Shown here one piece after another: positions 42,519 to 53,470 of a stretch of DNA of 64,000 bases. Below the pieces are notes generated by a model that saw only the letters and a program-made list of their open reading frames with translations, had not been told where the DNA came from and made no database searches. Within the stretch, counting starts at the first letter, position 1; each line of letters opens with the position of its first letter. Made by a program: the position numbers and the translations under genes. Source of the DNA: Brenneria corticis (GTDB lineage Bacteria > Pseudomonadota > Gammaproteobacteria > Enterobacterales > Enterobacteriaceae); NCBI RefSeq assembly GCF_003115855.1, contig NZ_KZ819078.1:124001-188000 (forward strand), written 5' to 3'.

Positions 42519-45500
42519 ATGAAAATATTCCCACGCGCGTTTATTTTTTCGCGTAAAGCCTCGCCGCCCTGGAATGATATTCTGCCGGTAAGAGGCGAGC
42601 TGTTCGGCATGGAGCGCCTGGAACAGCATGGGCGTACGCTTGCCGCCGCCCAGCCGGTGACCCTTTCGCCGCCCGCCGTGATGTTTTTACACCATCGCCT
42701 GAACGATAACGCGAAAGTGCTATTGGCCGCCTACCGCGCCAGCGCCGCGGAGCTGGAAAACGGCGGCAGCGTGGTGCCGGCCGCGGAATGGCTATTGGAT
42801 AACTATCATCTGGTTGCGGCGCAGATCCGCGAAATCCGCGAAGATCTGCCTCCGCGCTATTACCAGCAGTTGCCGAAATTATCGCAGGGGCCTTTTGTCG
42901 GGTATCCGCGGGTATTCGGTCTGGTATGGGCGTTTATCGCCCACACCGACAGCCATGTCGATCCTGAAGCGCTGCGCCGGTTCATCATGGCCTATCAAGG
43001 CGTACAGCCGCTGACGATAGGGGAGCTGTGGGCCGTCGCCATTACCCTGCGTATCGTGCTGATAGAAAATCTGCGGCGGCTGGCCGACCAGATGACCGTG
43101 GGACGTCAGGCGCGCGCCGAGGCGGAGCTGGCCGCGAACCGCCTGTTGCAGGCGGGGGACGGGCAGGCCGCCCTGGCGAAGGAGATCGCCCGTCACCACG
43201 ATGGGCCATTATCCGAAACCTTTGCCGCCCAGTTGGTGAAGCGGCTGCGCGATCAGGATCCGCGCACCACCCCGGCGCTGGGCTGGCTGGAACACCGGCT
43301 GAATCAGCAGGGGAGCTCGACGGAGAAGGTGGTGCAAAACGCGCAGCAGCGTCTGGGCGTGTCCAACGTCACGGTGCGCAATATTATTACCAGCATGCGG
43401 TTGATTTCCGATATCGACTGGGCGACGTTTTTTGAAAGCGTCAGCCTGGTGGATGCGCGTCTGCGGGCGGGCAGCGCCTTTGCGCAGATGGATTTCACCA
43501 CCCGCAATCGCTATCGCAGCGCCATCGAACAGCTGGCGCGGCAAGCCCCCCGTAGCGAACTGGATATTGCCGAAAAGGCCCTGTCGCTGGCGCAGGGGGA
43601 GCCTGATTCGCCGTCTGCCGGCGAGCTTGACGACCGTAAGCGCGAGCCGGGGTATTACCTGATTGCCGAAGGCCGGCCGCGGCTGGAAACGGAGATTGGC
43701 TTTCGCCCCAAACCGCTACTGCGCTTTAACCGCCTGACGCTGCGGGCGGGGCTGGCGGGCTATGTGGGCGCCATCGGTTTTTTTACCGCGCTGTTGCTCG
43801 CCGCGGCGCTATCCGCTTTGTCATCCTCCGCCGTTTCCGGCGTCTGGCTGCTGTTTATCGGTTTTATCTGCCTGATTCCGTTCTCCGAGGTGGCGACGGC
43901 TTGGGTCAACCGGCTGACGGCCAGCCTGTTCGGCGCCGCGCCGCTGCCCGGGCTGGAACTGCTGCAAGGGGTGCCGACCCATTGCCGGACGATGGTGGTA
44001 ATACCCACCCTGTTATCCAGCGAGCAGGATATTCTGCAACAGGTGGAACAGTTGGAAGTCCATTACCTCTCCGGCGGACTGGGCGATATCACCTTCGCCC
44101 TGCTGGCGGACGGCGTTGATGCCGATAGCGAAATCCTCGCCGGCGATGGGCAGCTGTTGACGCGGGCATCCCTGGCGATACAACTGCTCAATCACCGTTA
44201 TGGCGCGGGAGCGGCCGGCGATCGCTTTTTACTGTTGCACCGCAGAAGGCTGTTCAATGCCGCTGAAAACGTCTGGATGGGCTGGGAGCGCAAACGGGGC
44301 AAACTGCATGAGCTTAATCGGCTGCTGCGCGGCGCCGCCGATACCAGCATTATTCCGGTCGACGGCGTCGCCGTGCAGGTTCCGGCCGATGTGCGCTATG
44401 TGATTACGCTGGATGCCGATACCCGTTTACCCCGGGACGCGGCCCTGAAACTGATTGGCAAAATGGCGCATCCGCTTAACCAGCCGCGCTGGGATGCCGG
44501 CGGAGAGCGCATCGTCGCCGGCTACGCCATTCTGCAACCCCGTATTACCCCCTCTTTGCCGGCGGGCCACGAAGGCTCGCGCTATCAGCGCATTTTCTCC
44601 GCGCCGGGCGGCATCAACCCTTATGAGGCCTCGGTGTCCGACGTTTATCAGGATCTGTTCGGCGAAGGTTCCTACACCGGAAAAGGGATCTACGATGTGG
44701 ATGCCTTCGAACGGGCGCTACAGGATCGCATACCGGAAAACACCCTGCTGAGCCACGACCTGTTTGAAGGCGTTTATGCCCGGGCGGGTCTGGCCTCGGA
44801 CGTCGAGCTGGTGGAGGCGTTTCCTTCGCGCTACGACGTTATCGTAAAACGGCAACATCGCTGGACGCGCGGCGACTGGCAGTTGCTGCCGTGGATCCTG
44901 GGACTGGCGCGCGCCGGGGCGGGCAAGGCGGCGCGCTTATCGGCGCTGGGCCGCTGGAAAATGATCGACAATCTGCGCCGTTCGCTGCTCGCGCCCAGCC
45001 TGTTGCTGCTGCTGTTTTTCTGCGGCGCCCTGCCTTTGGCGCTGGCATGGAAAGGCCTGGTTATGGTGTTGCTGGTGCTGGCGTTTCCCGCCTGCCTGCC
45101 CGCCTTCTGGGATGTGATTTCCCGCTGCTGGCGCGGACTGACGAGAGAGCAGCCGCTTAAGCAAAGCCATCCTTTCCGCCATTTGTTCAGCGATCTGAAA
45201 CTGGCGTTTATGCAGGTCTTCCTCTCGCTGGCGTTTCTTGCCGATCATAGCTGGCGCTCGCTGGATGCCTTGATTCGCACCATGGTGCGCTTGACCATCA
45301 CCCGGCGGCGTTTGCTGGAGTGGACCACCGCCGCGCAGTCAGGGCGCCGCCCGCGGCTGACGCTGACGGGTTTTTATCGGCAAATGCTTGGCGGGCTGCT
45401 GTTGGGCGCGGCGGCGGTGGGCGGTTCGCTGGCGGCGGCGCCCGGCAATTGGCCGCTGTGGCTGCCGCTGGCGCTATTGTGGCTGGCGGCGCCGGCGCTG

Positions 45501-48500
45501 GCGCTGTGGGTCAGCCGGGAACGCGCCATCACGCGTCAGGAAAATATCGCCGCGGCCGACAAGCGCGCGTTGCGCTTGACCGCCCGGCGCACCTGGCGCT
45601 TTTTTGAAACCTTTGTCACTGAAGATGAACATCATCTGCCGCCGGATAATTTTCAGGAACAGCCTAAGCCGGTTATCGCTCACCGCACCTCGCCGACCAA
45701 TATCGGCCTGTATATGCTTTCCACGGTGGCGGCGCGGGATTTCGGCTGGATCGGCATCGTCGATGTGCTCGAACGTCTGGAAGCGACATTAACCACCATG
45801 GAGCGGTTGCAGCGTTTCAGAGGCCATTTTCTTAACTGGTACGACACGCGGGATTTACAGACGCTGCAGCCGGCCTATGTCTCCTCGGTGGATAGCGGAA
45901 ACCTGGCGGGCAACCTGATCGTGCTGGCGAATGCCTGCGAGCTATGGCTGGAGGAGGGCGGGGAACAGGATATTCGCGAGCCATTGGCCGACCACCTGCA
46001 ACTGATTCGCGAGTCGCTGTTTCTGCACCGGGAAACGCAGGGGGAACCGGCGTTGCTCCAGCGGTTAGGTAAGATTGACGCGTTGCTGAACAGCGATCTG
46101 CCGCCTGAACGCCTGTTGGCGGAATCGGCGCTGCAGGCGGATCAACTGCTGCGGCTGGCGGATGGGCTGTTGCCGCGCGCCGAGGACGGCGCCGTCGCCG
46201 AACCGCTTTTCTGGATCAACGCCGCCCGGCAGATGCTGGCGGCGCATAAAAACCAACAGGGCGTTTCAACCGCGCTGGCCGGGCGTTTGCAGGCGCTGGC
46301 TTCGCGCTCGCGCAAGATGGCGCTGGATATGGATTTCGCCTTTCTTATCGATCCCGAGCGCAAGCTGCTGTCGATCGGCTACTTAATGGCGGAAAATCAG
46401 CTGGACGTCAGCTGTTACGACCTGCTGGCCTCCGAGGCCAGGCTGGCCAGCCTGTTCGCCATCGCCAAGGGCGATGTCGGCACCCGGCACTGGTTCCGTC
46501 TGGGGCGGGCGGCGGTGCTGACCGGCCGGGGCGCGGCGCTGATGTCCTGGTCCGGTTCGATGTTCGAATACCTGATGCCGTCGCTGGTGATGCAGGCGCC
46601 GGTGGGCAGTCTGCTGGAGCAGACGACGCGCCTTATCGTCGCCCATCAGCAGGCCTACGGCCGCAGCGCATCGGTGCCCTGGGGCATTTCCGAGTCGGCG
46701 TATAACGCCCGCGATATGGATTTCACCTATCAGTATTCCAATTTTGGCGTTCCTGGGTTGGGGTTGAAGCGCGGTCTGGCGGATAACCTGGTGGTGGCGC
46801 CCTATGCCACCGGGCTGGCGACCATGGTCGATCCGCTTGCCGCCTGCCGCAACTACGAGCGGCTGGCGGGGATGGGGGCGTCCGGGCGTTACGGCTTCTA
46901 TGAAGCGCTCGATTTTACCCCTTCACGCCTGCCGGAGAATAAAAAGGTGGCCATTGTTTACAGCTTTATGGCCCACCATCAGGGAATGACGCTGGTGGCC
47001 ATCGCCAACGCCTTGCATGATGGCGATATGCGCCGCCGTTTCCATCGCGAGCCGATGATTCAGTCCTGCGAACTGCTGTTGCAGGAGAGCCTGCCGGCGC
47101 ATGTGGCCATCGCCGAGCCTCAGCCTGACGATGTGAAAGCCAGCGGGGGCGAAAGCCGCAACGAGACCGCCGCGCTGCGGCGTTTTTCCGCCACGCCCGC
47201 GGGGGCGCCGGTCACGCATTTACTCTCCAACGGCCGCTATGCCGTGATGCTGACCACCAGCGGATCCGGCTACAGCCGCTGGGGCGAGCTGGCGGTAACG
47301 CGCTGGCAGGAAGACACCACACGGGACAGTTCGGGCAGTTTTATTCTGCTGCGCGATATGCGCAGCGGTCGCATCTGGTCCGCCGGCGAACAGGGGCAGC
47401 TCAGCGAGTCGGCGGGAAATCTTCCCGCGCCGTCGGCGCTTATCAGTAGCAAAATCGGCGTTGCGGCGCATCGCTACGACGTTATTTTCGGGGAGGATCA
47501 TGCCTCCTTTATCCGCCATGAACGCACGCTGACCACCACGCTGGACGTACTGGTGTCGGGGGAAAGCGATGGTGAAGTGCGGCGGATAACCCTGACCAAC
47601 AGCGGACGGCGGCGGCGCGATATCGAGCTGACCTCCTATGCGGAGGTGGTGCTGGCGACCCCCGCCGCCGATAGCGCGCACACCGCGTTTTCCCGCATGT
47701 TCGTGCAGACGGAATATCTGGACGAAATCTCCACCCTGACTGCCACCCGCCGGCCGAGATCGCCGGATGAGCAGCCGGTCTGGGCGGCGCATTTTGTGGT
47801 GCTGGAAGGGGCTATCGGCAGCAAAATGCAGTATGAGTCGGATCGCTCCCGTTTTATCGGCCGGGGCAAGTCGGTGATGACGGCGGATGCCATTTTAGGC
47901 CATCAAGGGTTGTCCAACACCGCCGGCACCGTGCTTGATCCGATCTTTTCGCTGCGCCAGCAGGTGCGTATTCCCGCCGGTAAAACCGTTCGCCTGGCGT
48001 TCTGGACGGTGGTGGCCGCTTCCCGCGATGAACTGATTGACGTGATTGATAAACATCACGATCGCAGCGCCTACGAGCGTGATAAAACCTTTGCCTGGAC
48101 CCAGGCTCAGGTACAGTTGCGTCATCTTGGCGTGAAGTCCGAAGAAGCCGCGGATTTTCAGCGTCTGGCCGCGCCGATACTTTATGCCGACCCGCGTTTC
48201 CGGGCGCCGCCTGAATCGATAGTCAACGGCGCGGGAATGCAGTCCGGGCTGTGGCCGCTGTCCATATCGGGCGATCTGCCCATCGTGCTGTTGCGCATTG
48301 ACGATATCGAAGATATGGCGCAGGTTCATCAACTGCTGCGGGCGCATGAATACTGGCGCCTGAAGCTGCTGAATGTGGACCTGGTGATAGTTAACGAACG
48401 CTCCTCGTCCTATATCCAGGATCTGCAGATCGCCATTGAAACGGCGATCCGCAGCAGCCAGTCGCGACCCAGGCTGGAGGGGGCGTCAACCCGCGGCGAG

Positions 48501-51098
48501 GTGTTTGCGCTGCGCGCCGATCTGATGTCCACCGAAGCCAGAGCCCTGCTGTTGTCGGTCGCCCGGGTTTCCCTGATGGCCCGCCGGGGACCGATCTCCA
48601 ATCAGCTGGCGTTAATACCCCATTCTCCTCCCCGGACGCGCCCGCCGCATACGTTGCAACCGAGCGAGCCGGACAAAGCGCCGCCGCCTGAGATGCTGGA
48701 GTTTTTCAACGGCATCGGCGGGTTCGCCCGGCAGGGACGCGAGTATGTCATGCGCCTTGACGCCGGACACGCCACCCCCGCGCCCTGGATCAATGTCATC
48801 GCCAACCCGACATTCGGCTTTCAGGTCTCGGCGCAGGGCAGCGGCTATACCTGGGCGGAGAACAGCCGTGAAAATCAGCTGACGCCCTGGGGAAATGATG
48901 CGGTGGTCGACCCCGGCGGCGAGGCGCTGTACGTACAGGATGACGTCAGCGGCGTGCTGTGGACGCCGACGGCATGGCCGATCAACGACGGCGGGTGCTA
49001 TATCGCCCGCCACGGCTTCGGCTATAGCCGCTTTACTCATCACGCCAACGGCATCGAACTGGAATTATTACAGTTCGTCCCGCTGGTCGATCCGCTAAAA
49101 ATATCCCGTTTGCGCCTGCATAATACCTCGCTGCAAACGCGGCAGCTGACCATCACCGGCTATGCCGAGTGGGTATTGGGAACCTCGCGCAGCGGCAGCG
49201 CTCCCTACCTGTTAAGCCGGGTGGATGCGCAAACCGGGGCGATGCTGGTCGGCAATCCCTGGTCCGGCGCTTTCCCCGGACGGGTCGGCTTCGCCGATTT
49301 AGGCGGCTGGCAATCGTCGTACACCGCCGACAGAACCGAGTTTCTGGGGCGCAACGGACATATGCGCGCGCCGGCCGCGCTGCTTGAGGGCGTCCGGCTG
49401 TCGGGGAATACCGCGGCGGGATACGATCCCTGCAGCGCATTGCAGACCCACGTCACCATCGCTCCCGGCGAACAGTTGGATATCGTCTGGTTTATCGGTC
49501 AGGAGGCGTCCGCGGCGCAGGCCGGCAAGCTGATCGAGAAATATCGCGAGATCGACCTGGAGCAGGTGCTGGCCAAGGTTGAGGCGCACTGGGCGGCGGT
49601 AACCGGCGCGATACAGGTTAAAACGCCGGACAGAGCGATGGATATCATGCTCAACGGCTGGCTGCTCTATCAGACCTTGTCATGCCGTATTCAGGCGCGC
49701 TGCGGCTTTTATCAGGCCAGCGGGGCCTATGGCTTCCGCGATCAGTTGCAGGACGGCATGGCGCTGACCTTTTCCCGTCCGCAGGAGACGCGTCGCCACC
49801 TGCTGCGCGCCGCCGGCCGGCAGTTCGCCGAGGGGGACGTGCAGCACTGGTGGCTGCCCCATTCCGGCGCCGGGGTCAGAACCCATATCTCCGACGATCG
49901 GGTCTGGCTGGCTTTCGCCACCGCGACCTACGTGCAAACCAGTCAGGATTACGCGGTGCTTGCCGAACCGATCGCCTTTCTGGAAGGGCCGCCCGTGGCG
50001 CCAGGGGAACACGACGCGTTCTTCCAGCCGATGCCGTCGGCGGAATCCGCCTCGCTGTTCGAGCACTGCGCCCGCGGTCTGGATCAGTGCCTGCTGCTGA
50101 CCGGCGCCAACGGTCTGCCGCTTATCGGCGGGGGGGACTGGAACGACGGAATGAACCGCGTCGGGGAAGGCGGCAAAGGGGAGAGCGTATGGCTCGGCTG
50201 GCTGCTGATCCGCACCATCGCCATCTTCGCTCCGCTGGCGGATACGCGCGACGCGCCGCGCGCCGCTCGCTGGCGTCGACACGCCGAGTCGGTGCGGCAG
50301 GCCATTGAACTGACGGCCTGGGACGGCGCCTGGTATCGTCGCGCCACCTTTGATGACGGCAGCTGGCTGGGCAGCCATATTAACGATGAGTGCGCCATTG
50401 ACTCGATCGCCCAGTCGTGGGCGGTGCTTTCCGGCGCCGCCGACCCGCAGCGGGCGGAGACGGCGATGGCCTCTCTGGACGAGCACCTGATTCGCCGCCA
50501 TGACGCTCTGGCGCTGCTGTTCACGCCGCCGTTTGATCGCACCGCGCGGGATCCCGGCTATATCAAAGGCTATCCGCCCGGACTGCGCGAAAACGGCGGG
50601 CAATACACCCATGCGGCGATGTGGTCGGTGCTGGCTTTCGCCCGATTGGGGCAAGGCAATAAGGCCGGCGAGCTGTTCGCCCTGCTGAATCCGATTAATC
50701 ATGGCTCAACCCCGGAGCAGGTGGCCATCTACCGGGTCGAGCCTTATGTCATCGCCGCCGACGTCTATTCGGTGATGCCGCATGCCGGGCGCGGCGGCTG
50801 GACCTGGTACACCGGTTCGGCGGGGTGGATGCACCGCTCGGGCATCGAGGGCATTCTGGGGATCAGCCGGGAAGGCAATCAGCTGCTGCTTAGCCCTTGT
50901 ATACCGGATTACTGGCCTGGCTTTGAGGCGGAAATCACCCTCGGGGCGGGCCATTATCTGATTAGCGTGGTGAATGATAATCACCGCTGCCAGGGAATTT
51001 CACAGGCAACGCTGGATGATAGGGTGATCCCGGCCGATAACGAAAAGGTGCGGGTTGAATTAGCCGCCGGGGAGCATCGCATCAGGCTGGTGCTATGA
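42519..51098 (+). CDS. ndvB: Cyclic beta-1,2-glucan synthase
   Basis: A 2859-residue NdvB/ChvB-type enzyme that builds cyclic beta-1,2-glucan from UDP-glucose in the inner membrane. The N-terminal third has the GT84 domain between membrane helices, with V-V-I-P-T-L-L, D-A-D-T-R-L-P and R-Q-H-R-W. The middle has a glucoamylase-like domain (G-I-S-E-S-A-Y-N). The C-terminal part has two glucan-binding beta-sandwiches and the GH94 phosphorylase-like catalytic domain (G-G-G-D-W-N-D-G-M-N) that controls ring size. All expected domains are present and the frame is open throughout. In Rhizobiaceae and Brucella the product serves in osmoadaptation and host interaction. Enterobacteria mainly rely on linear OpgGH glucans, so this is an accessory trait. 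Confidence 0.93.
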   Translation: MKIFPRAFIFSRKASPPWNDILPVRGELFGMERLEQHGRTLAAAQPVTLSPPAVMFLHHRLNDNAKVLLAAYRASAAELENGGSVVPAAEWLLDNYHLVAAQIREIREDLPPRYYQQLPKLSQGPFVGYPRVFGLVWAFIAHTDSHVDPEALRRFIMAYQGVQPLTIGELWAVAITLRIVLIENLRRLADQMTVGRQARAEAELAANRLLQAGDGQAALAKEIARHHDGPLSETFAAQLVKRLRDQDPRTTPALGWLEHRLNQQGSSTEKVVQNAQQRLGVSNVTVRNIITSMRLISDIDWATFFESVSLVDARLRAGSAFAQMDFTTRNRYRSAIEQLARQAPRSELDIAEKALSLAQGEPDSPSAGELDDRKREPGYYLIAEGRPRLETEIGFRPKPLLRFNRLTLRAGLAGYVGAIGFFTALLLAAALSALSSSAVSGVWLLFIGFICLIPFSEVATAWVNRLTASLFGAAPLPGLELLQGVPTHCRTMVVIPTLLSSEQDILQQVEQLEVHYLSGGLGDITFALLADGVDADSEILAGDGQLLTRASLAIQLLNHRYGAGAAGDRFLLLHRRRLFNAAENVWMGWERKRGKLHELNRLLRGAADTSIIPVDGVAVQVPADVRYVITLDADTRLPRDAALKLIGKMAHPLNQPRWDAGGERIVAGYAILQPRITPSLPAGHEGSRYQRIFSAPGGINPYEASVSDVYQDLFGEGSYTGKGIYDVDAFERALQDRIPENTLLSHDLFEGVYARAGLASDVELVEAFPSRYDVIVKRQHRWTRGDWQLLPWILGLARAGAGKAARLSALGRWKMIDNLRRSLLAPSLLLLLFFCGALPLALAWKGLVMVLLVLAFPACLPAFWDVISRCWRGLTREQPLKQSHPFRHLFSDLKLAFMQVFLSLAFLADHSWRSLDALIRTMVRLTITRRRLLEWTTAAQSGRRPRLTLTGFYRQMLGGLLLGAAAVGGSLAAAPGNWPLWLPLALLWLAAPALALWVSRERAITRQENIAAADKRALRLTARRTWRFFETFVTEDEHHLPPDNFQEQPKPVIAHRTSPTNIGLYMLSTVAARDFGWIGIVDVLERLEATLTTMERLQRFRGHFLNWYDTRDLQTLQPAYVSSVDSGNLAGNLIVLANACELWLEEGGEQDIREPLADHLQLIRESLFLHRETQGEPALLQRLGKIDALLNSDLPPERLLAESALQADQLLRLADGLLPRAEDGAVAEPLFWINAARQMLAAHKNQQGVSTALAGRLQALASRSRKMALDMDFAFLIDPERKLLSIGYLMAENQLDVSCYDLLASEARLASLFAIAKGDVGTRHWFRLGRAAVLTGRGAALMSWSGSMFEYLMPSLVMQAPVGSLLEQTTRLIVAHQQAYGRSASVPWGISESAYNARDMDFTYQYSNFGVPGLGLKRGLADNLVVAPYATGLATMVDPLAACRNYERLAGMGASGRYGFYEALDFTPSRLPENKKVAIVYSFMAHHQGMTLVAIANALHDGDMRRRFHREPMIQSCELLLQESLPAHVAIAEPQPDDVKASGGESRNETAALRRFSATPAGAPVTHLLSNGRYAVMLTTSGSGYSRWGELAVTRWQEDTTRDSSGSFILLRDMRSGRIWSAGEQGQLSESAGNLPAPSALISSKIGVAAHRYDVIFGEDHASFIRHERTLTTTLDVLVSGESDGEVRRITLTNSGRRRRDIELTSYAEVVLATPAADSAHTAFSRMFVQTEYLDEISTLTATRRPRSPDEQPVWAAHFVVLEGAIGSKMQYESDRSRFIGRGKSVMTADAILGHQGLSNTAGTVLDPIFSLRQQVRIPAGKTVRLAFWTVVAASRDELIDVIDKHHDRSAYERDKTFAWTQAQVQLRHLGVKSEEAADFQRLAAPILYADPRFRAPPESIVNGAGMQSGLWPLSISGDLPIVLLRIDDIEDMAQVHQLLRAHEYWRLKLLNVDLVIVNERSSSYIQDLQIAIETAIRSSQSRPRLEGASTRGEVFALRADLMSTEARALLLSVARVSLMARRGPISNQLALIPHSPPRTRPPHTLQPSEPDKAPPPEMLEFFNGIGGFARQGREYVMRLDAGHATPAPWINVIANPTFGFQVSAQGSGYTWAENSRENQLTPWGNDAVVDPGGEALYVQDDVSGVLWTPTAWPINDGGCYIARHGFGYSRFTHHANGIELELLQFVPLVDPLKISRLRLHNTSLQTRQLTITGYAEWVLGTSRSGSAPYLLSRVDAQTGAMLVGNPWSGAFPGRVGFADLGGWQSSYTADRTEFLGRNGHMRAPAALLEGVRLSGNTAAGYDPCSALQTHVTIAPGEQLDIVWFIGQEASAAQAGKLIEKYREIDLEQVLAKVEAHWAAVTGAIQVKTPDRAMDIMLNGWLLYQTLSCRIQARCGFYQASGAYGFRDQLQDGMALTFSRPQETRRHLLRAAGRQFAEGDVQHWWLPHSGAGVRTHISDDRVWLAFATATYVQTSQDYAVLAEPIAFLEGPPVAPGEHDAFFQPMPSAESASLFEHCARGLDQCLLLTGANGLPLIGGGDWNDGMNRVGEGGKGESVWLGWLLIRTIAIFAPLADTRDAPRAARWRRHAESVRQAIELTAWDGAWYRRATFDDGSWLGSHINDECAIDSIAQSWAVLSGAADPQRAETAMASLDEHLIRRHDALALLFTPPFDRTARDPGYIKGYPPGLRENGGQYTHAAMWSVLAFARLGQGNKAGELFALLNPINHGSTPEQVAIYRVEPYVIAADVYSVMPHAGRGGWTWYTGSAGWMHRSGIEGILGISREGNQLLLSPCIPDYWPGFEAEITLGAGHYLISVVNDNHRCQGISQATLDDRVIPADNEKVRVELAAGEHRIRLVL

Positions 51099-51158
51099 CG
51101 GCGCGGTAAAGGCGGTATCCCGCAAATGCTGACTGCCCGTCGCGCCTGACGCTGAAAA

Positions 51159-51188
51159 CGCCTTTGTCCCGGCAACGGAACAAAGGCG
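51159..51188. terminator. Hairpin between convergent ndvB and the TonB receptor gene
   Basis: Arms CGCCTTTGT / ACAAAGGCG surround a 12-base loop, with AAAA before the left arm. That gives a U-tract on the minus-strand transcript, so it most likely terminates the siderophore operon. Confidence 0.55.
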
Positions 51189-51195
51189 ACGGCGA

Positions 51196-53364
51196 TCAGA
51201 ACTTCACGTTTACCGACAGCGTAGCGTTACGCCCCGGCGCGTAATAGGACTGCGCCCAGTAAAGGCTGGTCAGGTATTTGCGATCGAGCAGGTTGTTGAT
51301 ATTGAGACTGAGATTGACGTTTTTATTGATATCGTAGCTCGCCATGGCATTGAACACCGCGTAGGAACCCTGGCGGCTGATAATGGTATCACCCGTTGTC
51401 GATGCGCCCTGCTCGCGGAAAATATCGCTTTGCCAGTTTATGCTGGCGCCCACCTTCAGATCCTGGATCTGCGGCACCCGGTAGGTGGTGCTCAGATAGG
51501 CCTGATTGCGCGGCGTATAGGTGCGGGCGCGGTTGCCATCCGCATCTTCCAGCGAAAACAGGCGGGTGAAGCCGGTGCTGATCTGCCAGTTGGGCGTCAA
51601 CTGGCCGGCCAGCGTCAGTTCGGCGCCTTTGGAAATGGTGTCCACCGGTTTGTAATAGGAAAAACCCTGATCGGAGTCGAAGCCTGCGTACTCGGCGGTG
51701 TTTTCCTGCTCGGTACGGAATAGCGCCAGGGTAGCGCTCAGGCGCTTGTCGAGCCACTCTCCTTTGATGCCGCCCTCGATACTGTTGCCTTCGATGGGTT
51801 TCAACAGGCCGTGGGAGTGATCCAGCAGGTATTGCGGGCTGAAGATCTCCGTGTAGCTGGCGTAGGCGGAGTAGTTGTCGTTGATGTCGTATAACAGGCC
51901 GAAGTAGGGGATGATTTTCGATTTGCTGTACTGGTGCGAATCGGTCAGGCGATGACCGTTGCTGCGCAGCCTGGAGACATTGACGCCGGCCAGCGTCTTG
52001 AACCTGTCGGTTATCTGGAACAGTCCGGCGGCGTAATAGTTTTGCCGGTAAATGGTGTAATCCGCGGTGCTGGTTACGTTGGCGAAAGCGGGGCGCGGGA
52101 AATCTCCGTTGAACTCCCCTACCGGGGGGAGTGGTTCGCTTATGGCGTCGTCCCGCGACGTCCAGTGCGGGTTGGTGCGGGCCCAACTGGTGCCGAATAC
52201 GGCTTCATGAACGTTGCCGAACAGCTCGAAAGGACCTTTGATATTGGCGTCGCCAAAGATCTGACGCTCTGTGCGATCGAATTTTGACGCATAGGAGGTC
52301 AGTCCCAGACCGGTCTGGCTGTCTGGCACGCCACCCGCCATAAACATCTCGCCTTCGGAAGTCATTTCCCGGTAGTTGAGGGTGAGTTTGCTTTGCCAGC
52401 CTTCATCCCATTGCGTCGTCAGTTCGGCGAAAGTCTGTCGGTCATCCGTATTCCAGTAGGCCCAGTCCGGCGCGGTATTATGCGAACGGCTGTAATTGAC
52501 CGGGGAGCCATCGGTATGATAGAGCGTCAGGGCGCTCCACATAATGCCTTTGGGACGGTTGCGCTGCTCCGAATAGCCGAGGGTGGCCGTTGTGCTGTCG
52601 GTCAGATCCGCTTCCAGAATTCCGGAGAAAATGGTTTTTTTCTGCGAGTAGCGGTCGAGGTAGGAGTTTCCGTCCTGATGCGCGCCGATGATCCGACCGC
52701 GCAGAGTGCCGGCGTCGTTGAGCGGCCCGCTCAGGTCGAGTTCGGCGCGCCCGGTGTCCCACGAGCCATAGCTGAGCGAACCTTTGCCCTGAAATTCACG
52801 GGGCGGACGTTTGCGTACGAAATTGATGGTGGCCGAAGGGTTGCCGGGCGTGGAGGTCAGCCCGTTGGCGCCTTTGAGCACTTCAATGTGGTCGTACAGC
52901 ACGGTATCGATATCCCCCATCTGCTCTTCCGATGTGAAAGGCAGTCCTATGCCGTCGATCTGGAAATTATTCACGTCGAAACCGCGGACGGTGTAGTAGG
53001 TTCGATCGGTCTCAACCCGCTGCACGCTGACCCCGCCGGCCTGAAGAGAATCATTGGCGTTGGTTAGCCTGAAATCGTCGAGCTGTTGGCGCGTGATCGT
53101 GGTGGTGGTTTGCGGCGTATCTCGCGGCGAAAGGCTGAGTTTAGTCGCGGTACTGTTGGCCCTGACCGTGTAGGAACCGGTATTTTCGGTGATTTCGGGC
53201 TGGCTGGCTTCCGCCTGTTTACTGACCGTAATCGTATCCGCGGCGGCGGCCGACTGCGCAAAAATCGCCGGGGATGGCAACATGAGCGCCGGAGATATTC
53301 CCACAACGATAGCCAGCCTGATCTGCGCTGAGAGGGCGGCTGGTTTGAATAATAAATGCCTCAT
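51196..53364 (-). CDS. TonB-dependent ferric siderophore receptor
   Basis: A 722-residue outer-membrane receptor with a signal sequence (about residues 1-36), a TonB-box-like T-I-T-V-S stretch in the mature N-terminus, a plug domain starting around residue 80 (T-P-Q-T-T-T-T-I-T-R-Q-Q-L) and a 22-strand barrel ending in phenylalanine. The plug sequence V-R-G-F-D-V-N-N-F-Q-I-D-G resembles hydroxamate receptors such as FauA, FoxA and FhuE. It should import the ferric form of the compound made by the upstream genes. A 208-base gap with a Fur-like site separates it from the Rieske gene. Confidence 0.9.
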   Translation of the reverse strand: MRHLLFKPAALSAQIRLAIVVGISPALMLPSPAIFAQSAAAADTITVSKQAEASQPEITENTGSYTVRANSTATKLSLSPRDTPQTTTTITRQQLDDFRLTNANDSLQAGGVSVQRVETDRTYYTVRGFDVNNFQIDGIGLPFTSEEQMGDIDTVLYDHIEVLKGANGLTSTPGNPSATINFVRKRPPREFQGKGSLSYGSWDTGRAELDLSGPLNDAGTLRGRIIGAHQDGNSYLDRYSQKKTIFSGILEADLTDSTTATLGYSEQRNRPKGIMWSALTLYHTDGSPVNYSRSHNTAPDWAYWNTDDRQTFAELTTQWDEGWQSKLTLNYREMTSEGEMFMAGGVPDSQTGLGLTSYASKFDRTERQIFGDANIKGPFELFGNVHEAVFGTSWARTNPHWTSRDDAISEPLPPVGEFNGDFPRPAFANVTSTADYTIYRQNYYAAGLFQITDRFKTLAGVNVSRLRSNGHRLTDSHQYSKSKIIPYFGLLYDINDNYSAYASYTEIFSPQYLLDHSHGLLKPIEGNSIEGGIKGEWLDKRLSATLALFRTEQENTAEYAGFDSDQGFSYYKPVDTISKGAELTLAGQLTPNWQISTGFTRLFSLEDADGNRARTYTPRNQAYLSTTYRVPQIQDLKVGASINWQSDIFREQGASTTGDTIISRQGSYAVFNAMASYDINKNVNLSLNINNLLDRKYLTSLYWAQSYYAPGRNATLSVNVKF

Positions 53365-53470
53365 GGTATGACACCCCTGTGGTTATTTTTTAATCGTCAA
53401 TTTTTCTTTTTGCATAAACGTTTCTGTTTATGGCGCTTTCAAAAGATAATAAAAATGCTCATGATTTTCT

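Noticed and set aside
49680..50702. 340-codon minus-strand open frame within ndvB
   Set aside because: It is an antisense shadow of the GH94 domain, whose motifs are conserved on the plus strand.
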